Below, one piece after another: positions 23,330 through 36,100 of a stretch of DNA of 64,000 nucleotides. The translations under genes and the position numbers were made by a program. The notes beneath the pieces are model-generated. The model searched no databases and was not told where the DNA came from. It saw only the letters and a list, made by a program, of their open reading frames with translations. Numbering within the stretch: position 1 is the stretch's first letter; the number at the start of each line of letters is the position of its first letter. Source of the DNA: Cryptomeria japonica (Eukaryota; Streptophyta; Pinopsida; Cupressales; Cupressaceae); NCBI RefSeq assembly GCF_030272615.1, contig NC_081412.1:544718370-544782369 (forward strand). The letters run 5' to 3'.

Positions 23330-24449
23330 CCATTACTCCATCCAAGTTCAATTTTCCCAAATTTGATGTAGCGAGCCCACTATCTGATGACATTGTCTAT
23401 GTGGTTCCCCTAAACATATAAAAGTCCCCCAATTTGTATAATGGAAAATCTGACCCCTTTACTCATGTGAAGACATTCTATTACTTAATTTTAGCAATTG
23501 GCCAATTGTTTCATTCAACAATTTCAAAATAATATTGACTGATTTGATTCATTGTAAGCAATGAGTTAAAGAAAAAGTGACTAATTTTATTGGTAGATAT
23601 AAAAGTTTGCATTCTCAAATTTCTTATCAAGTTCCAGATCATGATATTAAAAGAATTTTTATTGGTAGCTTATAGAAATAAAATAGTGATAAGCTTCTAT
23701 TTTCTAAGTTTACTTCCTTTATTCAATTGTATGCAATTCTTCATAATTATCAACTTCAAGTGAGTCAATTTGAATCATCCTCTTCAATGGTTTTGGTTGA
23801 TAAGAATGAGGGTGCTCAATAATTTTTTATGAATTTTAAACCCATCAAAGGTTACCTCGAGATAAATGATAACTTCAAAACTCAAGTGGAAGCCACAACA
23901 TCAAGATTGACCACTTTATCCAAATACTTTAGGAAACAATTAAGTCCTCTTTTCGAGTCTTTGCATAATATAATGTTGAGGTTGATAAATGATAATGCAT
24001 TTAAACTTCATCCCATAAATCTAATTGAAAATTTTAAACCATTACCATCATACGATGAGCCTAAATCCTTTTGTCAATATCACCGTCAACCTAGCTATGA
24101 TACTAAGAAATTTAATACATTGAGGAACAATATTCAAGACTTCATTGATTATAATACTATATCTATAGTTGGTGTGAATGGAAAAGGAAACAAGTCTCTA
24201 GCTTCTCCTAATCAAAATCTCCAAACCTTCATTAATCCTTTGTCTTCTCACTCTACTAGTGTTGTTGAATCTGAATCTCTTACCTTTTCTCCCAATGAAC
24301 TTGGTGCAAAATCTAACAATGTTGTAAATATTGTTGACAAACCTACAGTTCCAAAAGATCTATACATTACTTTTGATCCTAGTGAGACTATAGTTGCACC
24401 TAATGGCCCATTATATATCATTGTGAAGATCAAAGACAAACTCTCATGA
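23330..24449 (+). pseudogene. G1 copy 2 gag core and CxYH region
   Basis: Broken frames give a gag core (..PNLYNGKSDPFTHVKTF, then KVTNFIGRYKSLHSQI.., IKRIFIGSL). The open frame 23829-24449 contains FCQYHRQPSYDTKKFNTLRN, the CxxHxxxGHxTxxC-like motif found between gag and protease in plant Ty3 elements, with the glycine and last cysteine altered. It ends in the start of the retropepsin (PNGPLYIIVKIKDKLS). Confidence 0.7.
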
Positions 24450-25376
24450 GCGGTTCTCATTGATCTAATGTGTATGGTGAATGTGATTACTAAAGAATAT
24501 CTTTTTATATTACAATTATATCAATAATATGTGATAAACCTTATTTTATGTTTAAGGTATATGATGGTTTATCTTGGCCTACTATTGGTTCTATTACTCT
24601 CCTCGTTGAGGTTGGTACTAATTTCTTAGAAATTATTTTTTAATTATTCCTACACTGGATCAATTTTGTATGAAGTTGGGACATCTTTGGCTCTATTCCA
24701 TGAATGATATCCCTTCTATAATTTATCAATGTTTGAAATTCACTCATAATGTCACTATCATAATAATTAGTCATAGCATTTACGAACACACAACAAAGCA
24801 TGAAAATTTCACCCTTGATTATTTTTGGCCTAAACAACCTAAAGCTCTTAAGCCTTGAAGTGACATGCTTTCCTTATCTTACCAAAAGTAGAAAAATGAG
24901 ATGATCATTTCCTCAACTAAGCCTATAGATCATATACCTGTGGATATTCCTCCTCCTCATTATGAACCCAGTATTCTTCCTAATCCTTCTATTTCTCCTA
25001 TACATGCCTCAGTTTTCCCTACTACATTTTACAAAGGAAAGCGCTTGACATATTCTATATCTCAACCTAGTAGGGGTTTATTTTGTTCCTCCCCCTTTAA
25101 GGGAAGAAAAAAATCCTATTCCCATTGATTCTCAACCTTCACAAACCTTGGCTAAAACTAAAAGGAGTCATTGTGTGACAGAAGGACAATGAAGATGTCA
25201 TGCCAAGGGTCGTGAGCTTGCTTCCCAACCTATTTCCTCCTTGAAGACACCAAATGTTGACTTGATCCCATTTTCTAGCCTTTGTCTAATCTTAGGGACA
25301 AAGTTCAAATCAAATCATCAAAATTGAAAATTCTTAACAAAAATGATGGTTCGAGTTATTTTCGTGTTAGAGATCC
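24450..25376 (+). pseudogene. G1 copy 2 retropepsin remnant and tail
   Basis: After a TGA the protease continues as AVLIDLMCMVNVITKEYL, where the DPGSS-type active-site box is destroyed. Its C-terminal block is KLGHLWLYSMNDIPSIIYQC. A Pro-rich spacer follows (24901-25128). The frame reaching 25376 (..SSYFRVRDP) resumes after the solo LTR at 26444. Confidence 0.62.
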
Positions 25377-26443
25377 TGTTGGTATTTTAGTATGGTTTTT
25401 TCATTGATATCAACACCTACTGAAACACTAGCACTTTGGAGATCCAGCAGCATTCACCGGCAAGCAAGTAACTATTGCACAGTTATTGATATAATGTTCA
25501 CCGACAGGATATAATGATCACCGACACTTGGAATGATATGGAAGACACTTGGTAATGTCAAAGACATTATATGGACACTTTGTTTTAAAGAATTAATGAC
25601 TGGTATAATCATACTTACATATTTGCTATTATCGACAAATAGGTCCAAGATTACCTAGGGTTACACCAACAGGTTTATCTTTTCCAGATCAGCGTGGTAT
25701 GCTATGAAGATGATTTATTATTGTTGTAAATGCATTAAGCTGACATGTTTAATCGGTTATTGCATCAGATATTATATTGATTGTAAAATGTTTTTATTGT
25801 AATATCTTGTAGAGCCGACCTACTAAAATTGGTCTTAGGTTATGGTATAAATGCAAGATCTTATTTGTAAGATCGAATGTGGAATGCGAAAAAGAATTGT
25901 GTGAAGGTATATGCGAGATTAAGCAGAGGTATACACAAAGATATCATTTGAAGGTGAAGCTAGGTTTTTGTAGAAGCATATCAGCATTACACCGGTACTG
26001 AATCGAGCATATGAAGATTCTATTTTGAGTAGTACATTCTTATTGGATTTAACCATCCAACTGTAGTCAGTGGAACTCCCATTTTGTGATTGAGCAGTGA
26101 GCTCTAGGTTGTTGGCCTTTCTGCATGTGCAGACCCCATTTATGTACACTTACTATCTGTAGTAGTATCATCTGATTATGGGTAAGGTTTCCCACCATGG
26201 TTTTTCCCCTTACAGGGTTTACACATACAAATATTGGTGTTATGTGTTGTGGATGACTTTGTATTTATGTTTCATGCATTAATCTTTATCGGTATAACAA
26301 TTTACTGTTAACACTATCTACCGGCATACTTAACTGGTTTACCGGTATCAAGCATTAAGTTGGTTAAGTGGTTTTTGGTTTGAATTTATTAGACAACTGA
26401 TTCATCCCCCCCCCCCCCTCTCAGTTGTCTCCATGACCTAACG
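25377..26443 (+). mobile_element. Solo Copia-type LTR
   Basis: It begins TGTTGGTATTTTAG and ends ..GACCTAACG, with GATCC on both sides (25372-25376 and 26444-26448), a clean 5-bp target-site duplication. The last base is G rather than the usual A of the CA end, probably a point mutation. Near the 3' end it has TGATTCAT, about 14 C and TCTCAGTTG, the signature also seen in the C1 LTR. A TTTCCCACCATGGTTTTTCC block is shared with C1 as well. No primer-binding site or coding sequence adjoins, so it is a solo LTR left by recombination. Confidence 0.85.
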
Positions 26444-26548
26444 GATCCTATATTTACTAATCTAGATTACGATATGGTTGATGATGTTGTCCATCTTAAC
26501 ATTGTTGATTTTAATGATTCTCATGATATGTATGATCTAAAGGTTTAA

Positions 26549-26999
26549 TCTATTAAAATTTTAATTTACATTTAGAAATTATTTTTATATGGGTAGAATT
26601 ATAATTAATTAAATATTTATAAAAATATTAAAATAAATAAGTTAGAATTATTTTTATTATTATTATTTTTAATTAAAATAATAATAATTAAATATTGGTT
26701 TTAAGGTTAAGTTTATCATTGTATTTTATTATTTAAATTTTAATTACGTAGATTAATTTATAATTATAATTATATAAGTTTTGAACTAAATTAGAATTAT
26801 AGTTATCATTAATTTCAATATTGTAAATTAATTTAAGTAATATTTTGTTCTATAAAATTAGAGTTAAAACTAAGCTATAATTAGAGTTAGATTTAAAATT
26901 ATATAAATTATTATAATTACATGATTATCTAATTTTAGGGTTCTAATATATATAGAATATATTTTTAAGTTATCATTTATTAGTAACTAAAGTAATCAT
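26549..26999. other. AT-rich low-complexity spacer
   Basis: Almost pure A/T with many AATTA/TTATT runs after the G1 frame stops at 26548. No gene or terminal repeat visible. Confidence 0.5.
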
Positions 27000-27560
27000 T
27001 TTCTCATTTTCCAAAAAAAAAGAGACCCTTTCCTCACAAACATCCTCAATAAAGGAAATCGAGGGACATGCCAAATTAATAATAATAGAGGGTGAACCCC
27101 TTCGATAGGCCCACATGGAAACCTTTCTAGCATCATTACTAGGCTCATCTTCTCAATTATACTCACCATTGAGAGGGGAAACCTCTTGAAACACAAAACC
27201 TTCATTGGTCCTAGCCACCAAAAATTCTTAGGAGCTAAAGGGGGAAGAATAAATCCCCTAGGGAAGCCATGAATGGATGGAGTAGAGTACAGACCCTCCT
27301 TGACTAGAGCCTCCACATTTGTAGAATTATCTCTATCCTCCTCGTTTGACAAGCACTCGTGAACATATCTTGAGGAATTTGTAACCTCCAAGCAGGCAAA
27401 TAAATGGGATTCCAACCAGATGTCAAACAACAACTCATCTTCTTCATTAGCAGAATAATCCCCATCACTATCCTCATCCTTTGAGTTCCCCTTGTAGGCT
27501 CAAAAACTTATGAGATCTCCTCCATCACTAGAAGCTAGAGTTTTTGCCTCCATCGGCTTT
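27000..27560 (-). pseudogene. Unrecognised degraded coding stretch
   Basis: A 145-codon minus-strand frame (27433-26996) extends upstream through one stop to an ATG at about 27552, read as MEAKTLASSDGGDLISF. An acidic patch (DEDSDGDYSANEEDE) and Pro/Leu-rich segments are visible. I do not recognise it. It may belong to the coiled-coil family 400 bp away. Confidence 0.3.
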
Positions 27561-27900
27561 TTTCAAATAATATTATAGTTATATTTATTATTATATATTT
27601 TATAATTTATAATATATTATGTTTATATTTAATGAATATTATCTATGAAATTGGTACTAAATATAATGTTTTTATTTTTATATAATAAATATAACATAAA
27701 TATATTTTATTATAACATAAATATATTTTATAATAAACTTAATATAATTTTAAATAATATTTATATAAAATATTTTAATTAGTATTATATGTAAAAACTA
27801 TGGTATATATTAATTATATTTTTATTTAATAATATATATTATATACAACATAATTTAGAATATATATATTTAATTATTATATGTGTATTCAAAGGATTTT
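27561..27900. other. AT-rich low-complexity spacer
   Basis: TATA/ATTA-type low-complexity DNA, no gene. It separates two unrecognised coding remnants. Confidence 0.5.
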
Positions 27901-27909
27901 TATTCCTCC

Positions 27910-28765
27910 TTGTCCATGGGTCTTGACTAGTCTCCTACTACTTCTGAGGAGATATCTCCTACCCCCCCATTAGGGTCCTTTTCACTAGTCCATAGGGCTT
28001 CTACCCCCAAACCCGACTCCCCTACTCTGGATGAGAAAGTATCTAAGATGGCTAAGGTGGTTGAATGACAAGATGCGGTCATATATTGGCTCACCTCCCA
28101 ATTGAGAGTGGCCAAAAAGAAGATAAGTAGGCTTGAAGTGGTGGTTGAGGTTGAGGCTTAGGGTGACAACTAGGCATTGGGAGGATAAGGATGAGAAAGT
28201 TTGGAAGGCCGCCAATGATATGACAGAGAACTTGGAAAAATGGAATATTGTTGAGGACAAGCTCAAGGATCTTAATGAAAAAATTTCTCAGAGGGATGAC
28301 AGGAGAGCTATAGTTGAGCTAAAGGAAAACCATGAGATTTTGAAAAAGAAAGTCAAGGAAATGACTGCTCTAAGTTAGGAAGTGGCAATGAAGAATATAA
28401 CCTCTCTGCATGCCATATAGGAGGAGATAGAATGAAGAGAGGTGAAGAGGAAGGGAGACCTAGAGTCCCTCTCTGTGGTGATAGAACCCCTCACCTCTAT
28501 TGTCAAGGCCACTCTAGATTCAGTCAGTCTAGCCTCGAGGAAGGATTATAACAAAAAGTTTTTTTTTTTGATAAATTTAAAAATATGTGCAATGAATGGC
28601 AGGATGATAATTCCCAAACTTAGTAGACCATTCCTTTGTGACTTTGGTAGGTGGTTGAATGTTGTTTATTTTTTTGGTTTTGTGCTTAGTGGTTCTTTCC
28701 TAATCATTTATTGGGTTTTAGCATGTTTTGGTCTTTTGTGTTTTTTGGTTGGGTTTTCTCTTTAA
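27910..28765 (+). pseudogene. Coiled-coil protein relic with hydrophobic C-terminus
   Basis: Broken + frames. 28133-28378 encodes a Lys/Glu-rich heptad-like segment (..WNIVEDKLKDLNEKISQRDD.., ..HEILKKKVKEMTAL). After stops, 28442-28765 encodes ..LESLSVVIEPLTSIVKATLD.. and ends in a strongly hydrophobic tail (..VVYFFGFVLSGSFLIIYWVL). The same layout, coiled coil then hydrophobic tail, is seen at 49260-49690, so both probably come from one repeated gene family. Function unknown. Confidence 0.4.
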
Positions 28766-28779
28766 TGAATATGTAAAAG

Positions 28780-29183
28780 TTTGGGTCTATCCTCCATTAA
28801 TTAATCAGAACATAATTTAGAATAATAAATATAGTTGATATATTAATTCTATATAAGACAAATAAATATTAAACATATATCGAATATATCTAATATAAAT
28901 AAACTATAATGTTCAAGTAAAAACAAGTCATCTAGAAAACACACTAGTATTGATGTTTGATTGGAATGTAATAAAATTTTAATTTGTCTCAAGTTTAAGG
29001 AAATATTATGGAAACAAATTGCATGTAAATCATTATTTAACATATTGAAAAACGAGGGAGTGATAACATCTCTTTCCATTATGTTTTGATTAATGTCAAT
29101 CATTTTTTCCACCCATTTTGAAGGACAAAAATGAATAGAAGAAAATGCTTTTGTCTTTTGTTAAAAAGATCAACAATAAAGAA

Positions 29184-29185
<2 letters not shown>
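28780..29185. other. Upstream flank of GLR, no gene
   Basis: AT-rich. The minus-strand open frame 28849-29112 shows no recognisable motif. Confidence 0.4.
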
Positions 29186-29226
<41 letters not shown>

Positions 29227-29281
29227 ATATATATATATATCCCTCTCTCTCTATATCTCCGTATATATCACACACACACAC
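29186..29281. repeat. Compound microsatellite (TC)n(TA)n...(CA)n
   Basis: About 20 TC units (29186-29225), then about seven TA units (to 29240), a second short TC/TA stretch and about seven CA units near 29268-29281. It lies about 0.85 kb before the GLR start codon. TC tracts are common in plant promoters and 5' regions; a regulatory role here is only a possibility. Confidence 0.9.
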
Positions 29282-30123
29282 ATTCCTTGTTCCCCCTTCC
29301 ACCTTCTCTCTCACCAAGGTGTGATTGTTACTTTTATAATAAGAATAATTAAAAAGTATTCAATTAATAATGCTTTGTTGTATAATTTAATAGTATTGAC
29401 TATTTATTGTTATGAGTCTGTATTATGAGTTTGACTGTTTATGCATGTTTATGGATATGTTTATAATTGTCAAGGGGTTCAAAATGAGATGTTTTCACAT
29501 TTTTATGATTACATGTATTTGAGGTATAAAAATTAACACACCTTGAATTAATCAATCAACTAATAGAAAAAATTGCAATATAATTTTTTAGGTCATTCAA
29601 CATTGACACATCATATTTTGAGATTAAAAAAAAATTCAATCTTTCCCAAACCAAAAAAAAAGTTAAATAAAAAGAAAAAAAAAATTAAATTAAAATTACA
29701 AAAGAATGTATCATAAACAGCTCGAAAAATTACTTTAACTAATTCTATTTTGTAATATTATTTTGTTCGCTATATCCTCACTTAGAATCAGATCTTTTTA
29801 CTAATGCAAGAGTGGCGGACTTCCATGAAATTTCCTCTTGAATATTTCGGATGCGAGTTGAATATTTCCAGAAAAATTGCCCTTTGAATGTTAAGGCATC
29901 TCTTATTTTAAAAAATTATATCTTATGTTTTATACATACATATATTACTCTAGAATATTAAGAGTATATCCAAAATGCCTAAATACAGCCATCAAATTTA
30001 AGCCTGGACTCTGGTCAACAGCCACTTCTGAATTCTCCTTCAGGATTGATGATTGCACATTTAATACGCCAGTAAAGGGAGCAATTGTACTGTTCGACTC
30101 GCATATTTTTTATTACTGAAGGT
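29282..30123 (+). promoter_or_regulatory. Probable promoter/5' region of the GLR gene
   Basis: AT-rich with A-rich runs at 29625-29700. A TATA-like string, TTTTATACATACATATATT, starts near 29928, about 195 bp before the ATG, but no core element can be fixed by eye. There are no competing genes. In-frame sequence just before 30124 starts only from TTG (30085), so the ATG at 30124 is preferred. Confidence 0.35.
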
Positions 30124-33100
30124 ATGGGCAGCAGAGCCAATTTTGGATGTCCAGTCTTGCAGATTGGTATTGTTTTTCTTTTGTTGTGTGCGGTTTCATT
30201 GGGAGAAATAAATGGTTCGTCAATAAATATCGGTGCTATAATCGCGTTGGACACAACCAATGGAAAAATAGCTAAGACTGCTATTGAATTGGCGGTTGAA
30301 GACGTAAACAAAAACACCAGCGTTCTGAATGGCACGCTCCTCAACCTTCATATCCGAGACTCCACACAAGATCCACTTGCAGGCGCTTCTGAAGGTAACG
30401 AAACCTCCTTTACGCACCAGAATAGTATCTTTATATGAAGATATATGTTTATTATACATTTCTCTATCAGTTCATCCTATAGGAATAAAACAGAATACTT
30501 ATGGGTTGCCTTGAAATGAGCACTGCAGCGTTGGAACTGCTAAGAGAAGAATGTGTGAGCATAGTCGGCCCACAAACTTCCGTGGTAGCTGAGTTCGTGG
30601 CGTATTTGAGCGTTGCAGCGCGCGTTCCAATTGTAACATTTGCCGCAACGAATCCCTCTCTGTCGATGCATCAATACCCTTACTTCATTCGTATGGCACC
30701 CAGTGATTCAATGCATATGCGTGCAATAGCAAAGCTCATACAAAACTACAGGTGGAGGGATGTGGCGCTGGTCTATGTAGATGACGATTTGGGGACGGGG
30801 GCTATCCCCGCCTTAAACGATGCCTTACAAGATGTGGGGGCAAAAATTGTTTTCCAAGCTGCAGTCTCTCCTCTGGCCAATAGCTCCGCAATAAGAAGGG
30901 TTCTTGAAGATAAAATGATGACGCTGGAATCTCGAGTATTTATTGTACATATGCATCCTGATTTGGCTTTAATCCTATTTTCCGAGGCGGACAAATTAGG
31001 AATGATAAGCAGTGATTATGTATGGATCATTACCGATGGATTTGCCAGTCTATTAGATTCCTTCAACGCTAGTTCTCTCCTCTCTATGAAGGGTGTGTTG
31101 GGGGTCAAAAGAAAACTCAATCAAACAGACGAGCCAAGGCAGAAGGATTTTGCTGAAAGATGGGAGGAGCGGTTTAGAACCGAGAATCCTACAATACCAA
31201 GACTGAAATTAAATTCCCGCGCACTCGTTGCATATGATACGGTATGGGCGGTTGCTTTTGCAATCGGTCGTCTTCTGCGTCAGGGATCGTTTAATGGTGG
31301 TTTCTCAGCGGCCTCTAGCAGCACCAAGATTTTAAATTTCAAGGCTTTTGACGGTGGAGAGCAATTGCTTAATCAGATCCTACAGACAAACTTTCTAGGC
31401 CTGAGCGGCCCTGTTCAAATAAGTCGTCAAACGGGAGAACCTTCGGGGTGCTCATACGATATAATAAATGTTGTTGACAATAGATATAATGTAGTTGGGT
31501 CGTGGACAGAAAGGGGTCTGAATATATATTCCGAACAGGCAGTCACTTGGGGTGATGGATCAACAAAGACGCCACGTGGGTGGGAGATACCTTTGCCAGG
31601 CAAGAAACTAAAAATAGCAGTGCCTTGGGACCGAGGGTTTACACAATTCGTCAGGGTAAAACCAGATCAACCCAACCAGACTAATTATGAAGTTACAGGC
31701 TTCTGTATTGATGTATTCAAATCGGTGCTCAAAAGATTGGGTTATGAGTTGCCCTATGAATTGATACCTTATGGAACTGGCAATATCACTGCGGGCTACT
31801 ATGATGACCTCGTCTACCAGGTCTATCTCAAGGTCAGTTCACTTTGTTTTTTTCCTTTCTGCAAGATAAATCTATATTACCAATTTACTGGAGTAAAATG
31901 TGAAAATTGATGCAGAATTATGATGCGGTAGTGGGAAATGTAGCAGTGATTGCAAATCGGAGCAAGCATGTGGATTTCACACAGCCTTACACGGAGACGG
32001 GAGTGATAATGGTAGTAGCAAATTCAGATGGAAGATCAAGCGACCCTGGGGCATTCCTGCGCCCATTTACCCCAGCCATGTGGATGACTACTGTTGCATT
32101 TTTCCTCTTTACAGGAGCTGTCGTTTGGTTTCTGGAACACAAGCAGAATAGGGAATTCAGAGGAAATCCTCGGGATCAAATCTTGACATTCATCTGGTAC
32201 TTCTCATCCTCACTTTCTTTGTTTCTATGCCATTACACACACCCTGAATTTATATATGAGTTTTTATTTTATACTTTTCCCAAATAGTTATATATCAATC
32301 CTGAACACTTTAAAAAGGATGCTAAAGCGTAAACAATCTGCATCTTTTAGCGAAGATGTTTACTGTGATCTAGAGAGGAGCCATGGGCTGCTGGTTTAGA
32401 CCACTATACATTGAAATGTAAGAGTGGTATATATTAATATGTATATAGTATATTGTAATTATAAGAAAAAATGGGTATTAAATATATTTTGTTCAGTGTA
32501 GTTTGTGGGTTAGATTGCGTGATAACTTTTTGCATCAACATTTCAAATCACATTGTTTGATCTATCATATTTTTTCTCCTCTGATGATAGATTACTTAAT
32601 GTAATTGGAAAGATCCATATAAAAAATTATCACAAAATCTATTAAAGAAACTACACTGAACAGTATCATAGATTGTAAACCTAATAGCATTAATTAAATA
32701 TATCTTTTATAACAATATATTTAACAAATAATTAAAAAAATTAATTTTTTAAATTACAATAAAAAAATTTAAATAAATTTAAATTACTAAAGTAAAATAA
32801 TAAATTAGATTACGGACAAAATTTATATTTATTTATATTATTATTTTTAAATTAATCAAAATATAAAATATAAAATTCCAATTTTATGTTAAAAAACTTT
32901 TCCAAGGACCCTCCGTTGGTTTGCAAATTCCACGTTATTTTTGACTTATTTGTTTAGCACATTATGATTGCAAATAAGTATACGAAGTTTCCCATGGAAA
33001 TTTTCTCACTTGTCTTTGTTGAACAAATTTAAAAATAGATCGCCATTACAAACGTAGAAAGAGTCAATGTTCGATAATATCGAAGTACATATAACAATTA

Positions 33101-36100
33101 AATTATATGTGATGCCTTTCATTAACATCTTATGATTAGATTGAGTATATGAAGGTGTCCTAAGCAAATTTTATACTCGAAGGGGCATTGACCAATGTTT
33201 ATAACAGTATAGACAACGTCATAGTTTTAAATGGTTATTACTATGTTGAAAGAGAAATTTCTTGAACATTACGTATTTCCTTATTCATCAATCCAATGGT
33301 AGGAATAATTTTCAAGAGCAAATCATGTTTATTTTAGCATAGGATTAAAAGAGTAAAACAAAATAATAAGAATTTTTTTTTATATTAGTATGTATTTTGG
33401 GTTAGATTTAAATGAATATAAAAATGATAAAAGTCATGATTTCTTATTGATACAAATATATGATGACAATATACAATTATTCTAAATTATTTTGTGTAGC
33501 TTATTCAAGAATTTGTTAGCATAATTTTGTTGTATTTCTTTTATTTCTTTGTAAATTGTTGGGATTAAGATGTCTTGGCCTTTGAAAGTCCTATCACTGG
33601 TAATTGGATTTATTTAGTTAATAATCAATTTAATATTGTGAACCTCCTAGGCAATTTTGTTTGCACATGCAAATTTGTCATCTTGTGGGAATTGGAATGT
33701 TGACTTCTCATCCTGCTAAAAATATGGCTTGGATTCTTTATCCTCATATGTGGAAGTAGGTGTCTTACTTAGAGGATCTTGGATTATTGAGAGGTAGGTG
33801 CCATGTGTGATGTAATGATAAATTTCTAACATAATCTATGATAGGCATGATAACAAACCTACCCATGGCAACTTATGATAGTTTTAAGATGTTTAAGACC
33901 ATCATTCATACCTAAATATAGAAAATTTTGGTTGCCCAACTTTTGAAGTTTTAGTGGGGAGTCAAAGAATGATGTGCATGTGTCATTTGCATGTGGCTAG
34001 AAAGTGTTTTCGGATGACTCCTTCTATCTTCATGTAGAAGTTTCCTTGTATTTCTCTATATCAAGTTGTTGTAGGGATAATTATACATGCTATGTTTTGT
34101 AGGTGAAGTGTTATGCTATCAAAGTTTCTACAAATTATGGGTTGTTGATTTAATGCTCCTCTCGAAAAGTCTAGTATTGATATTGTATTGTAATTGATAA
34201 GATTACTAGAAATACAAATTACTGTGATTTTGAAGTGTGGGGTTTTTCTTCTGAAGTAGTTTTCTCCACATGTAGTAAATGCTCATTATGGTATTTTATT
34301 TACATTTTTATTATCTCTATCTAAATATGTTTCTTCTTTTGTAACAGCTAAATAGTTGTAAATAAAATTTATACCGTCTCCCCACTAAATTAGTGTTAGG
34401 AAGCTTTTTCCACACCTTTTCTTCCTTTCAATTGGTATCACATTTTAGTCAATTTTGGTTTCATTGTTGGGTAGTTGAGTTTTTATCCTTATCTCAGTTT
34501 GAGTGGACACTTTTGCATGCTGATTTCAAAAGCTTATTGTAGGATAAATATAATAAGCATACCTAGAATACTGAAGATGGATAATTTTAATGGCAATAAC
34601 TTCAAACCATGGAATTTCAAAATGGGGGATATACTCTTAGATTGAGATATAAGGGTGGCAATGCCAGAAATAAAACTAGTCAACATGGCCTAGGATGTTT
34701 GGGATGTAAAAAATAAAAAACTAAGGGCCACATAAGGCTCTATTTGGCAGACTCCATGTTTTTGAATTTTCATGAAGAGAAGAATGCAAAAAATCTTTGG
34801 AAGAAGCTCGAATAATTTTATCATTTTAAATCCTTGGTAAACAAACTATTCTTGAGAAAGAATATGTATTCACAAGAGATGGAAGATGGAGGAACTATTT
34901 TTTATCATCTCAATGCATTCAATCTGATAGTGTCTTAGTTGGGTTTTGTTGGTGACAAGATTAAGGAGGAGGATTGTTGCATTATTTTGTTATATTCTTT
35001 GTCACATCCATGGGACCACCTTGTTATGGCTATTAGGAGTACAACCACTAAGTTCAATATGGATGGGGTGGTAGCGCCATTAATTCTTGAATAGATAGAA
35101 ATTTTTACTTTTGGGTTGGCTATGGAGGCTCTTGTAGTTTATGGAATATCTAGGAAGATAGGAAGGACAAGAAAAATGATTTAGGTAGATCCAAATAGTA
35201 TGGGAGATTTAAGTCTCCTAAAAAGTCCAAGGAAACATATTAGAACTATGGAAAACCAATCTTTATTGTAAAGAATGTGAGGAGAAAAAGAAGATGAAAA
35301 GACAACCCTTTGATTTAGATTCAAATAAATCCTCTTAAGATGATAGTGAATCCTTTATCATATCCTTGGAAACTCATGTACTAAATATCTATGGTTGATA
35401 GATTTGGTGCATCATTGCACATGACCTTACATTGGGCTGGTTCACAAAGTATGAGGAATGTGATGGTGGGAGGGTGTATGTCAATGATCATTGTCATTTG
35501 AATATTGTTGATTGTGAAGAGAAAAAATTAGATTACCTAATGGCAAAGTGAAAGGGATCGATCGTGTCCTACATATCTTAGGTTCAACACAAAACCTATG
35601 TTTTGTAAGTAAATTGAGAGATGTGGATGTGCAGGTTGTTTTTGTAAGGTGGATGCAAGATGACCTAATGAGATATTATGCTTGCTACTTGGATATTGGG
35701 ATTGGCACCTTATATAAGCAAGATGGACAAATTGTATAGTTTAATATTACTTATGTAGAGCCAAAGAAGAGGACTATAGATTCTTCATCCATACCAAGAT
35801 GTATATTGCTTCTACATGTGATGCTCATACTTTTTGCATGTTGAAGGGTGCAAATTTTTTGGAGGTTGAACTTCCAATGGAGAAGACAATGTTATGACAC
35901 CAAAGACTTGGTCATATTAGAGAGAAGAATTTCAAATCCCTAAAAATTAAATGCCTAATAGAGGATCTTGGTGATTGTAATCTTGAGTTTAATTTTTACA
36001 AACACTGCATTACGACAAGAAAAGACATTGCAAATATTTTTCACTTTAGGTATGCAAAATAGTTTTTCCATTAGTTTGTGGTCATGTAAGAAGTAAATAC

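Larger units (their letters stand above)
13384..26548 (+). mobile_element. G1 Ty3/gypsy element copy 2, doubly interrupted
   Basis: The pieces are 13384-13711 (LTR start), 21474-22312 (LTR rest), 22313-25376 (internal) and 26444-26548 (internal). The LTR totals about 1.16 kb, close to the uninterrupted 1,140-bp LTR at 38214-39353. G2 split the LTR and a solo LTR split the internal region. The internal sequence holds an untranslated leader, a Pro/Tyr-rich gag N-region, a gag core, a CxYH motif and a retropepsin remnant. No RT or integrase remains before the AT-rich sequence begins. The whole is degraded. Confidence 0.8.

Noticed and set aside
30085..30123. Earlier GLR start at 30085
   Set aside because: It begins with TTG. 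The ATG at 30124 is followed by a proper signal peptide.
30015..30344. Minus-strand 109-codon open frame over GLR exon 1
   Set aside because: It is antisense to a clearly conserved exon and has no motif of its own.
31833..31910. Read-through of GLR exon 2 into intron 2 as coding
   Set aside because: The frame becomes low-complexity and ends. Splicing GTCAGT..TGCAG joins YLK to NYDAVVGN, matching the receptor family.
32197..32287. GLR exon 3 continuing as WYFSSSLSLFLCHYTHP
   Set aside because: The pore motif FSFST is found instead in the 32-nt exon at 52138 with matching phase.
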